NCBI GenBank assembly: GCA_009774175.1
Contig: VSNG01000017.1
Coordinates: 5,572 to 69,571 of the forward strand
Length of the DNA: 64,000 nucleotides
Direction: 5' to 3'
DNA from: Lachnospiraceae bacterium
Lineage (GTDB): Bacteria; Bacillota; Clostridia; Lachnospirales; Lachnospiraceae
Of this stretch, positions 40,825 through 49,937 are shown in pieces (position 1 is the stretch's first letter; every line of letters starts with the position of its first letter). The position numbers and the translations under genes were made by a program. The notes below the pieces were generated by a model that did no database searches, had not been told where the DNA came from, and was given only the letters and a program-made list of their open reading frames with translations.

Positions 40825-41295
40825 TTATCTCTTATTCCATTTATTGTTACTGCCGTTATTGTTCTCTTTTTCTAAATTGTGCTCTTCTTCCTTCTTCGGT
40901 TCCTCTGTTTTCTCCTGGGCACCTGCTGCATAAGAAGACATACCTTCCGTATTCATGGTACACTGTCCCTGGAATACCGCGTTCTCATCCACCACCAGGC
41001 TCTTCGTTCGGATATCACCAATCACCCTGCCGGTGGAAACCACCTCTGTTCTGCCGCCTGAAGTCAGATCGCCCTCCAGCGAACCGCCAATGATAATGCT
41101 GCTTCCCTTAACATTTCCTTTCACCTTACCGCTGGCGCTGATAATCAACGCGCCCTCCGTCACCACGTCGCCTGTCACGCTGCCCTCTACACGAACGGCT
41201 TCCTTTGCGCGGATATCGCCTTCCACTACCATGTCAGCGCCTATGACGCTGCTAATCTTCGCATTAATCGGTTCTGCTGTCTTCTTTCCCAACAT
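40825..41295 (-). CDS. Bactofilin family cytoskeletal protein
   Basis: 156 residues. The bactofilin core (about 10-115) shows the regular beta-helix repeats: VIGADMVVEGDIRAKEAVRV, EGSVTGDVVTEGALIISASG, KVKGNVKGSSIIIGGSLEGD. Bactofilins form filaments under the membrane and help to localise cell-wall enzymes. The polar C-terminal tail (KTEEPKKEEEHNLEKENNNG) is disordered. GGGAGG lies before the ATG at 41295. It starts 10 bp after the stop of the M23-like gene, the usual partner of bactofilins. Confidence 0.93.
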   Translation of the reverse strand: MLGKKTAEPINAKISSVIGADMVVEGDIRAKEAVRVEGSVTGDVVTEGALIISASGKVKGNVKGSSIIIGGSLEGDLTSGGRTEVVSTGRVIGDIRTKSLVVDENAVFQGQCTMNTEGMSSYAAGAQEKTEEPKKEEEHNLEKENNNGSNNKWNKR

Positions 41296-41305
41296 AATTT
41301 CCTCC

Positions 41306-42103
41306 CTATCCTTTGATCTCAATTAATTCAAGCGGATCAATATAATTGTCATCCTTGCGGATGCTGTAACCTGTCTCCGTATTTTCTTCGCCAACCAGGA
41401 AAAGCGCCACGCCCTTCACTACCTGACTGCCTTCCTCCACAATAGGGCTTCCCAGATTCCGATAAGTAGTAACATAACCGTTACCGTGGTCGATCACCAC
41501 ATAGCTGACCTCGCCTTCCGCTTCCCTGACCTCTTTTATCGTACCGGGTGCGGTCGCCACCACTTTGGTGCCCTCCGCCGCCACAAAGATAAGTTCCTTC
41601 CAGTCGGCGTTTGCCTCAACCTTCAAAGCGTCGTCCTGCGCATCGCCGTCCTGTGCATCACCGTCCTGTGCGTCTGCGTCCGCATCCTCACCCCCGGCCG
41701 TGCCTTCCTCCTTGATCTGTGCCGCACCGCTCATGGGAAATCCCTTTGGAATATAGTTTTCCTCATGGGCCGCCACCAGCTCGTGCTCCTGCTCTTCCTT
41801 CCGGCTAAGCGTCTCCTCCAGCGTGGCGTTCTCCTCTGCAAGCAGTTCCTTTTCCGCCGTCAGCGCTTCGTTCTCTTCCTTCATCCGGACGATCTGCTCC
41901 AGCTGCCTTTCATTCCGCTCTCTGGAACCTGCCATGGTAATGGTAACATACACCGCATAACAGATAACCGCCACAAACAGCACAAAAGAGACCGCCGCCA
42001 GCGCGCCCGTCTTAATGTGCATTCTCCTCGCGTCCGCCCTTGGAGAATCAGATGTCAGTATTATCGTATAAGTGATCTTTCTCTTGCGCAAATCTGTGCT
42101 CAT
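41306..42103 (-). CDS. Membrane-anchored M23-like protein without catalytic residues
   Basis: 265 residues: a short cytoplasmic part, one transmembrane segment (about 39-58), a coiled coil (about 62-110, EQIVRMKEENEALTAEKELL), an acidic linker with DAQDG repeats, and a C-terminal LytM/M23 fold. The fold is recognisable (VVIDHGNGYVTTYRNLGSPI), but the zinc ligands are gone: no HxxxD in the first strand, YRNLG where YAHL is usual, and GYSIRK where the HLH motif should be. It should therefore bind or regulate rather than cut peptidoglycan, like EnvC-type activators. The ATG at 42103 follows GGAGGTGACC. Directly upstream of the bactofilin gene; the two proteins probably act together in cell-shape control. 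Confidence 0.82.
   Translation of the reverse strand: MSTDLRKRKITYTIILTSDSPRADARRMHIKTGALAAVSFVLFVAVICYAVYVTITMAGSRERNERQLEQIVRMKEENEALTAEKELLAEENATLEETLSRKEEQEHELVAAHEENYIPKGFPMSGAAQIKEEGTAGGEDADADAQDGDAQDGDAQDDALKVEANADWKELIFVAAEGTKVVATAPGTIKEVREAEGEVSYVVIDHGNGYVTTYRNLGSPIVEEGSQVVKGVALFLVGEENTETGYSIRKDDNYIDPLELIEIKG
41641..41670. repeat. 15-bp tandem repeat in the M23-like gene
   Basis: Two copies of CATCRCCGTCCTGTG (41641-41655, 41656-41670), with degenerate copies on both sides, encode the acidic DAQDGDAQDG linker between the coiled coil and the M23 fold. Confidence 0.9.
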
Positions 42104-42192
42104 AAATAAGGTCACCTCCACTCACGTTTTCTATTTTATCACATATTGCGCAAGAAAGACATACTAAATTTAAAACAAATGTTACAATATTG

Positions 42193-44085
42193 TTACGAAT
42201 CGCTTTTCGGCTTCCTCCCCCGCCCGGCTGCAAGCGCTCTCGTGGCGTTCAGCACCGCCAGAATCATCACGCCCACATCCGCAAAAATTGCCCACCACAT
42301 GCCTACCAGCCCGACGGCGCCAAGCAGAAGGCATGCCAGCTTAACCGCCAGCGCAAAGACAATATTCTGATGCACAATCCTGAGCGTTTTTCTCGAAATC
42401 TGCATGGCCAGCGCGATCTTTGACGGATCGTCGTCCATCAGCACAATATCCGCAGCCTCGATTGCCGCGTCGGAACCAAGCGCCCCCATGGCGATACCCA
42501 GATCCGCCCGGGACAACACCGGCGCGTCGTTAATGCCGTCCCCCACAAAGGCCAGTTTCTCCTTCCTGCCCTTTCCGGCAAGCAGACGTTCCACCTCCAT
42601 CACCTTATCTTTTGGCAAAAGCTCGCTCCTCACCTCGTCCACGCCAAGCTGCGACGCCACGGACTCCGCCACTGATCTGGCGTCTCCGGTTAACATAACT
42701 ATTTTTCGAACGCCGGCCTTCTTCAAATCAGCCAACGCAGCAGCCGCGCCCGGTTTCACCACGTCAGAAATCAAAATACAGCCGGCGTAATCGTTTCCAA
42801 CCGTCACGTGCACCTGCGTGCCCGGCTCTTCAATCTTCATGGGAGTAAATCCCAGCTTTTCCATAAGTCTGGCATTCCCCGCCCCAACAGACTGTCCGTC
42901 CACATGGGCAAGGACGCCGTACCCGCTGCTCTCCTCCACATCGGTCACGCGGCCTGTGTCGATCTTTCGACCGTAGGCCTCCCGCAGGCTCTTGCTGATG
43001 GGGTGACTGGAATAGCTCTCCGCCAGGGCCGCATACTCGATCAGCTGCTCCTCTGTAAAACCTGCCGTCGGCTTGCTGCCCGTAACCTCAAAAACCCCTT
43101 TTGTCAGCGTGCCTGTCTTGTCGCAGACCACATACTTCGTTTCAGAAAGCGCCTCCAAATAATTGGACCCCTTCACCAGTATCCCTCTGGCGGAAGCGCC
43201 GCCGATCCCGCCAAAGAAGCTTAATGGAATGGAAATAACCAATGCGCAGGGGCAGCTTATGACTAATGTGGTCAATGCTCTTGTCAGCCATTTCGCCCAT
43301 TGCGGCTCATATCCGAACACCAACCCCAACACCGGCGGCAGAACCGCTAACGCCAGCGCGCCGTAACACACCGCCGGGGTATAATATCTGGCAAAACGGG
43401 TAATAAAATTCTCGGACCGGGATTTCTTCATGCTGGAATTTTCCACCAGCTCCAGAATTTTGGAAACCGTGGACTCGCCAAATTCTCTGGTGGTACGAAT
43501 TTTTAAAAGTCCCGACATGTTCACGCTCCCGCTGATCACCTCGTCGCCACGGCCGACCTGTCTGGGAAGACTCTCGCCTGTCAGCGCGCTGGTGTTTAAG
43601 GAAGCTTCCCCCTCCTCTATCACACCGTCGATGGGAATCTTCTCGCCGGGCTGTACCGTGATCAGCGTACCGATCTCCACTTCATCCGGGTCCACCTTCT
43701 CCATGCGGCCGTTCACTTCCACATTTGCATAATCGGGACGGATGTCCATCAATTTTGCAATATTCCGCCGGCTCTTCCCCACGGCATAGCTCTGAAACAG
43801 CTCTCCGATCTGATAAAAGAGCATAACGGCCACGCCCTCCGTGTACTCCCCGAGAAGCACGGCTCCCACAGTAGCCACCGCCATCAGGAAATTTTCGTCG
43901 AAAACTTCCCCGTGAATAATGCCAAGAAATGCCTTGCGCAAAATATCATAGCCGATAACCAGATAGGGTATCATAAAAAGCAAAAGCCGCAGATACGGAT
44001 TGTGTACAGGGATAAACTGACAGACAATCACAAGAACCGCCGCAATTAAAATTCGTATTAATACTTTTTTCTGCTTCTTTGTCAT
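42193..44085 (-). CDS. Heavy-metal translocating P-type ATPase (Zn/Cd/Pb type)
   Basis: A 630-residue P1B-type ATPase that exports Zn2+, Cd2+ or similar ions. TGESLP (actuator), CPC metal site in ISCPCALVISIPLSFF, phosphorylation site VCDKTGTLTKG, SSHPIS and GDGINDAPVLSRADLGIAMG are all present. There is no N-terminal HMA or CxxC domain; the protein begins with the membrane part (LIRILIAAVLVIVCQFIPVH). AAGGAG lies 9 nt before the ATG at 44085, which is preferred over an earlier in-frame start. It lies 43 bp downstream of the receiver-domain gene. Metal specificity cannot be settled, though CPC plus the C-terminal features fit Zn/Cd rather than Cu. Confidence 0.92.
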   Translation of the reverse strand: MTKKQKKVLIRILIAAVLVIVCQFIPVHNPYLRLLLFMIPYLVIGYDILRKAFLGIIHGEVFDENFLMAVATVGAVLLGEYTEGVAVMLFYQIGELFQSYAVGKSRRNIAKLMDIRPDYANVEVNGRMEKVDPDEVEIGTLITVQPGEKIPIDGVIEEGEASLNTSALTGESLPRQVGRGDEVISGSVNMSGLLKIRTTREFGESTVSKILELVENSSMKKSRSENFITRFARYYTPAVCYGALALAVLPPVLGLVFGYEPQWAKWLTRALTTLVISCPCALVISIPLSFFGGIGGASARGILVKGSNYLEALSETKYVVCDKTGTLTKGVFEVTGSKPTAGFTEEQLIEYAALAESYSSHPISKSLREAYGRKIDTGRVTDVEESSGYGVLAHVDGQSVGAGNARLMEKLGFTPMKIEEPGTQVHVTVGNDYAGCILISDVVKPGAAAALADLKKAGVRKIVMLTGDARSVAESVASQLGVDEVRSELLPKDKVMEVERLLAGKGRKEKLAFVGDGINDAPVLSRADLGIAMGALGSDAAIEAADIVLMDDDPSKIALAMQISRKTLRIVHQNIVFALAVKLACLLLGAVGLVGMWWAIFADVGVMILAVLNATRALAAGRGRKPKSDS

Positions 44086-44128
44086 CTGGATTTCTCCTTT
44101 CTCCCTCTCCTCATCAAAATGCGCAGCT

Positions 44129-44527
44129 CTACTGCTCTTCCTGATCAATCACCCGGCGGATTCTCTTTATCAGCTCATCCGAATAGAACGGCTTCAATAT
44201 GTAATCGTCAATCCCCAGCCTTGCGCTCTCCACAACAACGTCCTTATCCTCCACACCGGTCAGCATAATCACCGGTATGTCCTCACGGTCTTCCATCGTG
44301 CGGATCTCCCGAAGGGTCTCTATACCGTCCATCTGCGCCATTTTAATATCCATTAAAATCAGATCAGGCTTTTCCTCCTTCAGATACCGCAGAGCCCGCA
44401 TTCCTGAATTAACGGTAACTACCTCATAATCTTTACTCAGGGTATTGGATATCCGCGTCAAAATAATGGCACTGTCATCCACTGCTAAAATGCACTTTTT
44501 GGAATTTCCACCCTCCGTTTGACTCAT
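44129..44527 (-). CDS. Stand-alone receiver-domain response regulator
   Basis: 132 residues, a CheY-like domain only: acidic pocket LAVDDSAI (about 14-21), phosphoacceptor aspartate in LILMDIKMAQMDG (about 55-67), threonine in IMLTGVED and the lysine in DYILKPFYSDE. No DNA-binding or enzymatic output domain follows, so it must pass the signal by protein contact or serve as a phosphate sink. Its start ATG overlaps the TGA of the hybrid kinase gene by four bases (44524-44527), indicating coupled translation and a common pathway. Confidence 0.92.
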   Translation of the reverse strand: MSQTEGGNSKKCILAVDDSAIILTRISNTLSKDYEVVTVNSGMRALRYLKEEKPDLILMDIKMAQMDGIETLREIRTMEDREDIPVIMLTGVEDKDVVVESARLGIDDYILKPFYSDELIKRIRRVIDQEEQ

Positions 44528-47373
44528 TTGCGCTCCTCCTCCTTTTCCAGTATATCCAGAAGCTGACCAAGCAGTTCCTCCGCATTGTCATCCTCATATA
44601 ATTTCAGCTGTTCCCGAATCTGCAAAAGACGCTCGGACACGTCCTTTGGCAGTTCATGAAGCAACAATTTCTCCACTTTTTCCGCACATTCCCGGGATTG
44701 GAAATGCTTCAGGTTTTCCAGCGCCTGCGCTGTCTGTTCCCGCAGTTCCTGTACAGACAGGGGCGGCAGCTCTTCCCTGCTCTCATTTTCCAGCTTCTGC
44801 CGTTCCAAAAACTGTTCGATATTCTCCAAAAGCGTTTCATATTCTCCCAGAAGCAGCGGAAACTGCTCCGCGATAAATTCTCTGTCACCCTGGGCCGCAG
44901 CGTTCTCCTGCGCACGGGCCATGGCGGAAACTTCCATCGCGCCGATATTGGCGGATGCGCTCTTGAGGCCGTGCACCTCTATCTGATATCGTAATATGTC
45001 TGATTCCGCCAGCTCGCTCAGAAGCTCTATCTTGCGTTTGCCGTCCACACAGTAAATCTCGAGCAGTTCCATAAAGGTTCCTTCGTCGCCTGAAAAATAT
45101 TCCATGGCGGCGTCCATATCCACCCCTTCAATCTGAACGGCCTTCGGATCCAGAGGCACGGCCTCCTTCACGTTTTCGGATTGTCTGTACTTCTCCGGCA
45201 CCCAACGCAGCAGAAGCTGATTCAGTTCCCTCCTGTCAAGGGGCTTTGCAATAAAATCCTGAAAACCGCAGGAAAGAAAATGCTCCCGCATCCCCTCCAT
45301 GGCGTTGGCTGTCAGGGCAACCATAACCGGAGCAGTCCCGTTTTCCCCACAGTCCCTGCGTATTATTTCCGCAGCCTCAATACCGTCCATGCCCGGCATC
45401 ATGTGATCCATAAATACTATATCATATCTTTCGGCGCGCACCAACTCTATCGCTTCCGGGCCGCTTTCCGCCTCGGTCAGGTCAAACCTGTAATTTTTCA
45501 GAAAGCTTCTGGCCACCTTTCGGTTGATCGCATTGTCGTCCACAATGAGCACCTTTATGCCAGGCGCGGTAAAGAAATCTGTAAGCTTCTGCTCCGGCGG
45601 CACGATTTCGGGCATCTGTGCAATCGGACAGGTATCCACAATTTTCTGGGGAACCGTAATCGTAACCGTAGTTCCCTTTCCGTATGTACTTTCCACGTCG
45701 ATCTGGCCTTTCATCAGTTCCACCAGATGCTTTACGATGGCAAGGCCAAGCCCGGTGCCCTCTGCGCTTCTGTTCCTCCTGGAGTCCACCTGCCTGAAAT
45801 CCTCAAAAATCTTTTCCAGATCTTCTTCCCGAATGCCGCAGCCGGTATCTTCCACATGAAAAGTGAGCATTTCCTCGTCCGCGCCATTTCCCGGTTTTCC
45901 GGTAATATAGACGCGCACATACCCTTTTGCGGTAAATTTTATGGCATTGTTTATGATATTAATCAATATCTGTTTGATTCTGCCGTCGTCACCGTTATAA
46001 CGGCTGGGAATGGTATCGTCGCACTCGTATTTCAGAATCAGCCCCTTCTGGGAGGCCGCCATATCCATCATTGCTATGATTTCGTCAACCACGGTTTTCA
46101 GGTAATAATTCACGCACACCAACTCCATTTTGCCCGCTTCAACCTTGGACAGGTCCAAAATGTCATTGATAATCGTCAGCAGATTTCTGGCCGCAGACTG
46201 TACATCCTTTGCGTGATCGTAAATCTCCGTGTCCTCGCAGTCCTCCATGATAATATCATTCAGACCGATAATGGCGTTCATGGGCGTGCGTATCTCGTGA
46301 GACATATTGGCCAGAAACTCGCTCTTGGCAATACTGGCCTTCTCCGCCTGCTGCCGCACGCGTTTAATCTCATCAATATAGGCCCTTATGTCCGTCATAT
46401 CCAAAACCAGAATAACGCTGCCCTGTTTTCTGCCGTTTACATCCACAATACGTTTGCTGTGGCTTTCATAGTGCTGACCGTTGATAGAAAAGCTCTGGGG
46501 ACTGTCCTCGTTCAGGATTTCCTCACGAAAATCCTCCACCACATGAATATTTTCCCCCGGCTTGTGCGCCGACAGGCCGGCAAAAATCTCCGCAGCCGCC
46601 CTGTTATAGCTGACCAACCTGTCCTGATCATCCAGCGCGATCACACCGTCGCCCAGACTTTCCAGAACCTTTTCCGCCGCCAGATGGCGGAAGTCATAAT
46701 TGCGGCGCCCCCAGATCATGATTACAACCAAAGACATGGAAAGTGACAGCGACAACGGCGTAAGGTCAAATACATTTACAATTTTACAAACATATGCCAG
46801 CAATATAATAGCCGGCAGGGTCGATATTCCAAGGATCATCCAATACTGCCGGTTTACCTGTCGGTCCGCCCCCTCGCGGATAGCCCTTCCCAAAGTGTAA
46901 ATGCAAAGGATATATGGAATGAGAATACGGCTGAACAGAAAAACCACATACAACGCCCCATATGTGATGCTGACGTGACAAAATCCATCCGGCTCCGCCA
47001 CCCATCGGACTTCTTTGTAAACAAGGCTGTACCAGTTAAAAAACGGCGAAAACATCGCAATAAAATTGATTACGCCAAGAAACCTCAAAAATATTTTCGG
47101 CGGATGAATATAGCAATAAATATAAATAAACCAGCAATAACACAGCGGCACAAAAGAATAGCCAATATTTTCCACCTTCACCGCCGTCATGGCCGCATCC
47201 AGCGTGGGCGCCACCAGCTCCAGCAGATAGCCCACATTCTGTACCAGCGAACCGCACATAATAATAATAAGCAGTTTCTGCTCTTTGGCTCCATCCCCGT
47301 TCAGCAAAAGCAACAAAGCAAGAATAGTCAGGCATATTCCAAAAGCTTCCAATATGATGACTAAATTTACCAT
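44524..47373 (-). CDS. Hybrid sensor histidine kinase with REC and Hpt domains
   Basis: A 949-residue membrane kinase. Order: about seven transmembrane segments (1-220, histidine-kinase 7TM type), PAS domain (about 228-340, ALDDQDRLVSYNRAAAEIFA), HisKA with SEFLANMSHEIRTPMNAIIG (about 358-377), ATPase domain with NIINNAIKFTAKG, DTGCGI and GTGLGLAIVKHL, receiver with VLIVDDNAINRK and DIVFMDHMMPGMDG (about 605-730), and Hpt with VHGLKSASANIGAME (about 800). All phosphorelay residues are present. GGGAGG lies 7-8 nt before the ATG at 47373. The final acceptor is probably the overlapping receiver gene downstream. Signal unknown. Confidence 0.93.
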   Translation of the reverse strand: MVNLVIILEAFGICLTILALLLLLNGDGAKEQKLLIIIMCGSLVQNVGYLLELVAPTLDAAMTAVKVENIGYSFVPLCYCWFIYIYCYIHPPKIFLRFLGVINFIAMFSPFFNWYSLVYKEVRWVAEPDGFCHVSITYGALYVVFLFSRILIPYILCIYTLGRAIREGADRQVNRQYWMILGISTLPAIILLAYVCKIVNVFDLTPLSLSLSMSLVVIMIWGRRNYDFRHLAAEKVLESLGDGVIALDDQDRLVSYNRAAAEIFAGLSAHKPGENIHVVEDFREEILNEDSPQSFSINGQHYESHSKRIVDVNGRKQGSVILVLDMTDIRAYIDEIKRVRQQAEKASIAKSEFLANMSHEIRTPMNAIIGLNDIIMEDCEDTEIYDHAKDVQSAARNLLTIINDILDLSKVEAGKMELVCVNYYLKTVVDEIIAMMDMAASQKGLILKYECDDTIPSRYNGDDGRIKQILINIINNAIKFTAKGYVRVYITGKPGNGADEEMLTFHVEDTGCGIREEDLEKIFEDFRQVDSRRNRSAEGTGLGLAIVKHLVELMKGQIDVESTYGKGTTVTITVPQKIVDTCPIAQMPEIVPPEQKLTDFFTAPGIKVLIVDDNAINRKVARSFLKNYRFDLTEAESGPEAIELVRAERYDIVFMDHMMPGMDGIEAAEIIRRDCGENGTAPVMVALTANAMEGMREHFLSCGFQDFIAKPLDRRELNQLLLRWVPEKYRQSENVKEAVPLDPKAVQIEGVDMDAAMEYFSGDEGTFMELLEIYCVDGKRKIELLSELAESDILRYQIEVHGLKSASANIGAMEVSAMARAQENAAAQGDREFIAEQFPLLLGEYETLLENIEQFLERQKLENESREELPPLSVQELREQTAQALENLKHFQSRECAEKVEKLLLHELPKDVSERLLQIREQLKLYEDDNAEELLGQLLDILEKEEERK

Positions 47374-47470
47374 ACTACTCTTCCTCCCATACGGCTTGAC
47401 GCTAAACATACAATATTATAATTTTGCTACGGTATCAAGAAATAGCATAAATATCGGTCTTTCCGCGGGA

Positions 47471-48370
47471 TCAGCGGCCGTGAAGGGGAACTCCCGGATT
47501 CACATGCACCATGATGTGTTTGACTTTTGGAAAGTTTTTCTCGATGGAATCGTGAACCCGCTCCGCTATGGCATGGGCCTGCCGCAGAGTCCCCTCCCCG
47601 TCGGCCCGAATCTCAATATCCACATAAATTTTATTGCCGAAAACCCGGGTATGCAGAAGATCCACGCCAAGCACCCCCTCCTGATCCAGCGCGCACCGCG
47701 CCAGTCCCTTCTCCGTCTCCTCGTCGCAGGCCTTATCTACCATCTTATCCACAGCATCCATAAAGATTTCATAGGCCGCTTTCTCAATAAACACACAAAT
47801 CACCACGCTGGCTGCCGGATCCAGAATCGGAAAGCCCAGCCTCGCGCCGCCGATACCGATGAGCGCGCCCACAGAAGAAAGGGCGTCCGACCGGTGATGC
47901 CAGGCGTCCGCCATCAGAGCGCTGGAATCAATCCGTTTCGCGCTGATTCTTGTGTACTGATACATACCTTCCTTCACCAGAATGGAGACCGCCGCCGCCA
48001 CAAGGGCAAGCCGACCCGGTACGGAAAGATTTGCGTAATCTCCGCCCACGATCTGTTTAAGCGCCGTATACCCGATCCCCAGACCAGTGAAGGCGAGAAT
48101 GGTGGCAAGCACAATAGCCGCAACACATTCCAGTCTTTCGTGTCCGTATGGATGATCCTTGTCCGAGGCCTTTCTGGATATCCGAATCCCTATAATAACC
48201 ACAACGGTGCTGAATACATCCGATGCCGAATGAATGGCGTCGGAAATCATGGCCCCGGAGCTGGCGATCACGCCTGCCGCCAGCTTAAATACAGTCAGAA
48301 TGAAATTTGCCACAATACTGACTGTGGATACCCGCATCGCCGTTTTTTCAAAATCCAGTTCCCTTTCCAT
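47471..48370 (-). CDS. Cation diffusion facilitator (CDF) family transporter
   Basis: A 299-residue membrane protein that exports Zn2+, Fe2+, Mn2+ or similar ions in exchange for protons. Six transmembrane segments; metal site in SDAIHSASDVFSTVV (about 43-57), DKDHPYGHERLE (about 72-83) and DAWHHRSDALSSVG (about 148-161). The cytoplasmic C-terminal domain ends with HIMVHVNPG. The ATG at 48370 follows GAAGGCG. It lies 93 bp downstream of purB on the same strand and could be transcribed with it; no clear terminator lies between. Confidence 0.93.
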   Translation of the reverse strand: MERELDFEKTAMRVSTVSIVANFILTVFKLAAGVIASSGAMISDAIHSASDVFSTVVVIIGIRISRKASDKDHPYGHERLECVAAIVLATILAFTGLGIGYTALKQIVGGDYANLSVPGRLALVAAAVSILVKEGMYQYTRISAKRIDSSALMADAWHHRSDALSSVGALIGIGGARLGFPILDPAASVVICVFIEKAAYEIFMDAVDKMVDKACDEETEKGLARCALDQEGVLGVDLLHTRVFGNKIYVDIEIRADGEGTLRQAHAIAERVHDSIEKNFPKVKHIMVHVNPGVPLHGR

Positions 48371-48463
48371 ACTGTCGCCTTCTCTTTTACTTCCATAATT
48401 GATGCCGCCGGACAGTGCAGATGCCCCTGTGCCTCCGTCCGTATCTGACGGCAGCTTCGACGG

Positions 48464-49915
48464 TCAGACTGTGATTTCCGCCTTCACGCCCAAAAGCTCT
48501 TTATTTTCCTCCAAAATCGGTCTTATCACTTCTTCGATAAATTTTTCCACCTGCAGGGGCGCGCGTCCCACATATTTCGCCGGATCCATTGTCTTTTCCA
48601 GATCCTCCCCGCTCATGTTAAAGGCCGGGTCAGCCGCGATCAGCGAAAGAAGATTATTCTCCTTCCCCTCCCGTTTCACATGGGCGCCCGCGATCATGGA
48701 CAGCTCCCTGATCTTCTCGTGCAGCTCCTGTCTGTTGCCGCCCATCTTGACCGCATCCATCATGATATTTTCCGTAGCCATAAAGGGAAGCTCGCTCATC
48801 AGCCGCTTCGTAATCACCTTATCGTACACCACCAGACCGTCCACCACGTTCAGGCAAAGATCCAGTATCCCGTCCACCGCCAGAAAAGCCTCGGGAATCG
48901 AAAGCCGCTTGTTGGCAGAGTCGTCAAGGGTCCTTTCAAACCACTGAACGGAAGAAGTGATGGCTGGATTTAGCGCGTCTACCATCACGAAACGGGCCAG
49001 GGACGCGATACGCTCACTGCGCATGGGATTTCTCTTGTAAGCCATGGCCGAGGAACCGATCTGGCTTTTCTCGAAAGGCTCCTCCACCTCCTTCAGATGC
49101 TGTAACAGCCGGATATCGTTTGACATTTTATGGGCGGATGCCGCAATGCCTGCCAGAATATTGCAGACTCTCGTATCCACCTTGCGGGAATAGGTCTGCC
49201 CGGATACCGGATAGCATTTCTCAAAGCCCATCTTTGCCGCAATCATGGGGTCAATTTTGTCAATCGTCTCCTGATCTCCCTCAAAAAGCTCCAGAAAAGA
49301 AGCCTGCGTTCCTGTGGTTCCCTTGGAACCCAAAAGCTTCAGGCTGCCAAGCACATAATCAAGATCCTCCAGATCCATGCAGAATTCCTGCGCCCAGAGG
49401 GTTGCCCGCTTGCCGACGGTGGTCGGCTGCGCCGGCTGAAAATGGGTGAAGGCCAGCGTGGGAAGCGCCTTATATTCTTCGGCAAACCTGGAAAGCTCCG
49501 CAATCACATTGACCAGCTTCTTTTTCACAAGCTTAAGCGCCTCGCGCATCACAATGATGTCCGTATTGTCGCCCACATAACAGGAGGTTGCCCCCAGATG
49601 AATGATGCCCGCCGCCCCGGGGCACTGCTGCCCGTAAGCATACACATGGCTCATCACGTCATGGCGCACCTCTTTCTCTCTGGCCTTCGCCACATCGTAA
49701 TTGATATCCTCCGCATGCTTCTTAAGCTCGTCGATCTGTTCCTGCGTAATAACGGGCTTTCCGTTCTGGGAAAGGCCCAGCTCCATTTCCGTCTCCGCCA
49801 GCGCGATCCAAAGTCGCCGCCATGTCCTGAATTTCATGTCAGGAGAAAAAATATACTGCATCTCCTTACTGGCATACCGCTCCGATAAAGGGCTCACGTA
49901 TCTGTCTGTGCTCAT
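48464..49915 (-). CDS. purB: Adenylosuccinate lyase
   Basis: A 483-residue enzyme of the fumarase/aspartase superfamily that splits adenylosuccinate to AMP and fumarate, and SAICAR in purine synthesis. The signature GSSAMAYKRNPMRSERIASL is intact, as are the catalytic-site blocks AAGIIHLGATSCYVGDNTD and FTHFQPAQPTTVGKRATLWA. Length is typical of the eukaryote-like branch found in Clostridia. AAAGGAA precedes the ATG at 49915. It is the fifth gene of a close-packed minus-strand run, 22 bp after the coiled-coil membrane protein gene. Confidence 0.97.
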   Translation of the reverse strand: MSTDRYVSPLSERYASKEMQYIFSPDMKFRTWRRLWIALAETEMELGLSQNGKPVITQEQIDELKKHAEDINYDVAKAREKEVRHDVMSHVYAYGQQCPGAAGIIHLGATSCYVGDNTDIIVMREALKLVKKKLVNVIAELSRFAEEYKALPTLAFTHFQPAQPTTVGKRATLWAQEFCMDLEDLDYVLGSLKLLGSKGTTGTQASFLELFEGDQETIDKIDPMIAAKMGFEKCYPVSGQTYSRKVDTRVCNILAGIAASAHKMSNDIRLLQHLKEVEEPFEKSQIGSSAMAYKRNPMRSERIASLARFVMVDALNPAITSSVQWFERTLDDSANKRLSIPEAFLAVDGILDLCLNVVDGLVVYDKVITKRLMSELPFMATENIMMDAVKMGGNRQELHEKIRELSMIAGAHVKREGKENNLLSLIAADPAFNMSGEDLEKTMDPAKYVGRAPLQVEKFIEEVIRPILEENKELLGVKAEITV

Positions 49916-49937
49916 AATTTATTCCTTTCCGCCTCTT

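Noticed and set aside
45181..46746. 521-codon open frame on the plus strand
   Set aside because: Antisense to the hybrid kinase, whose motifs are intact; a shadow frame.
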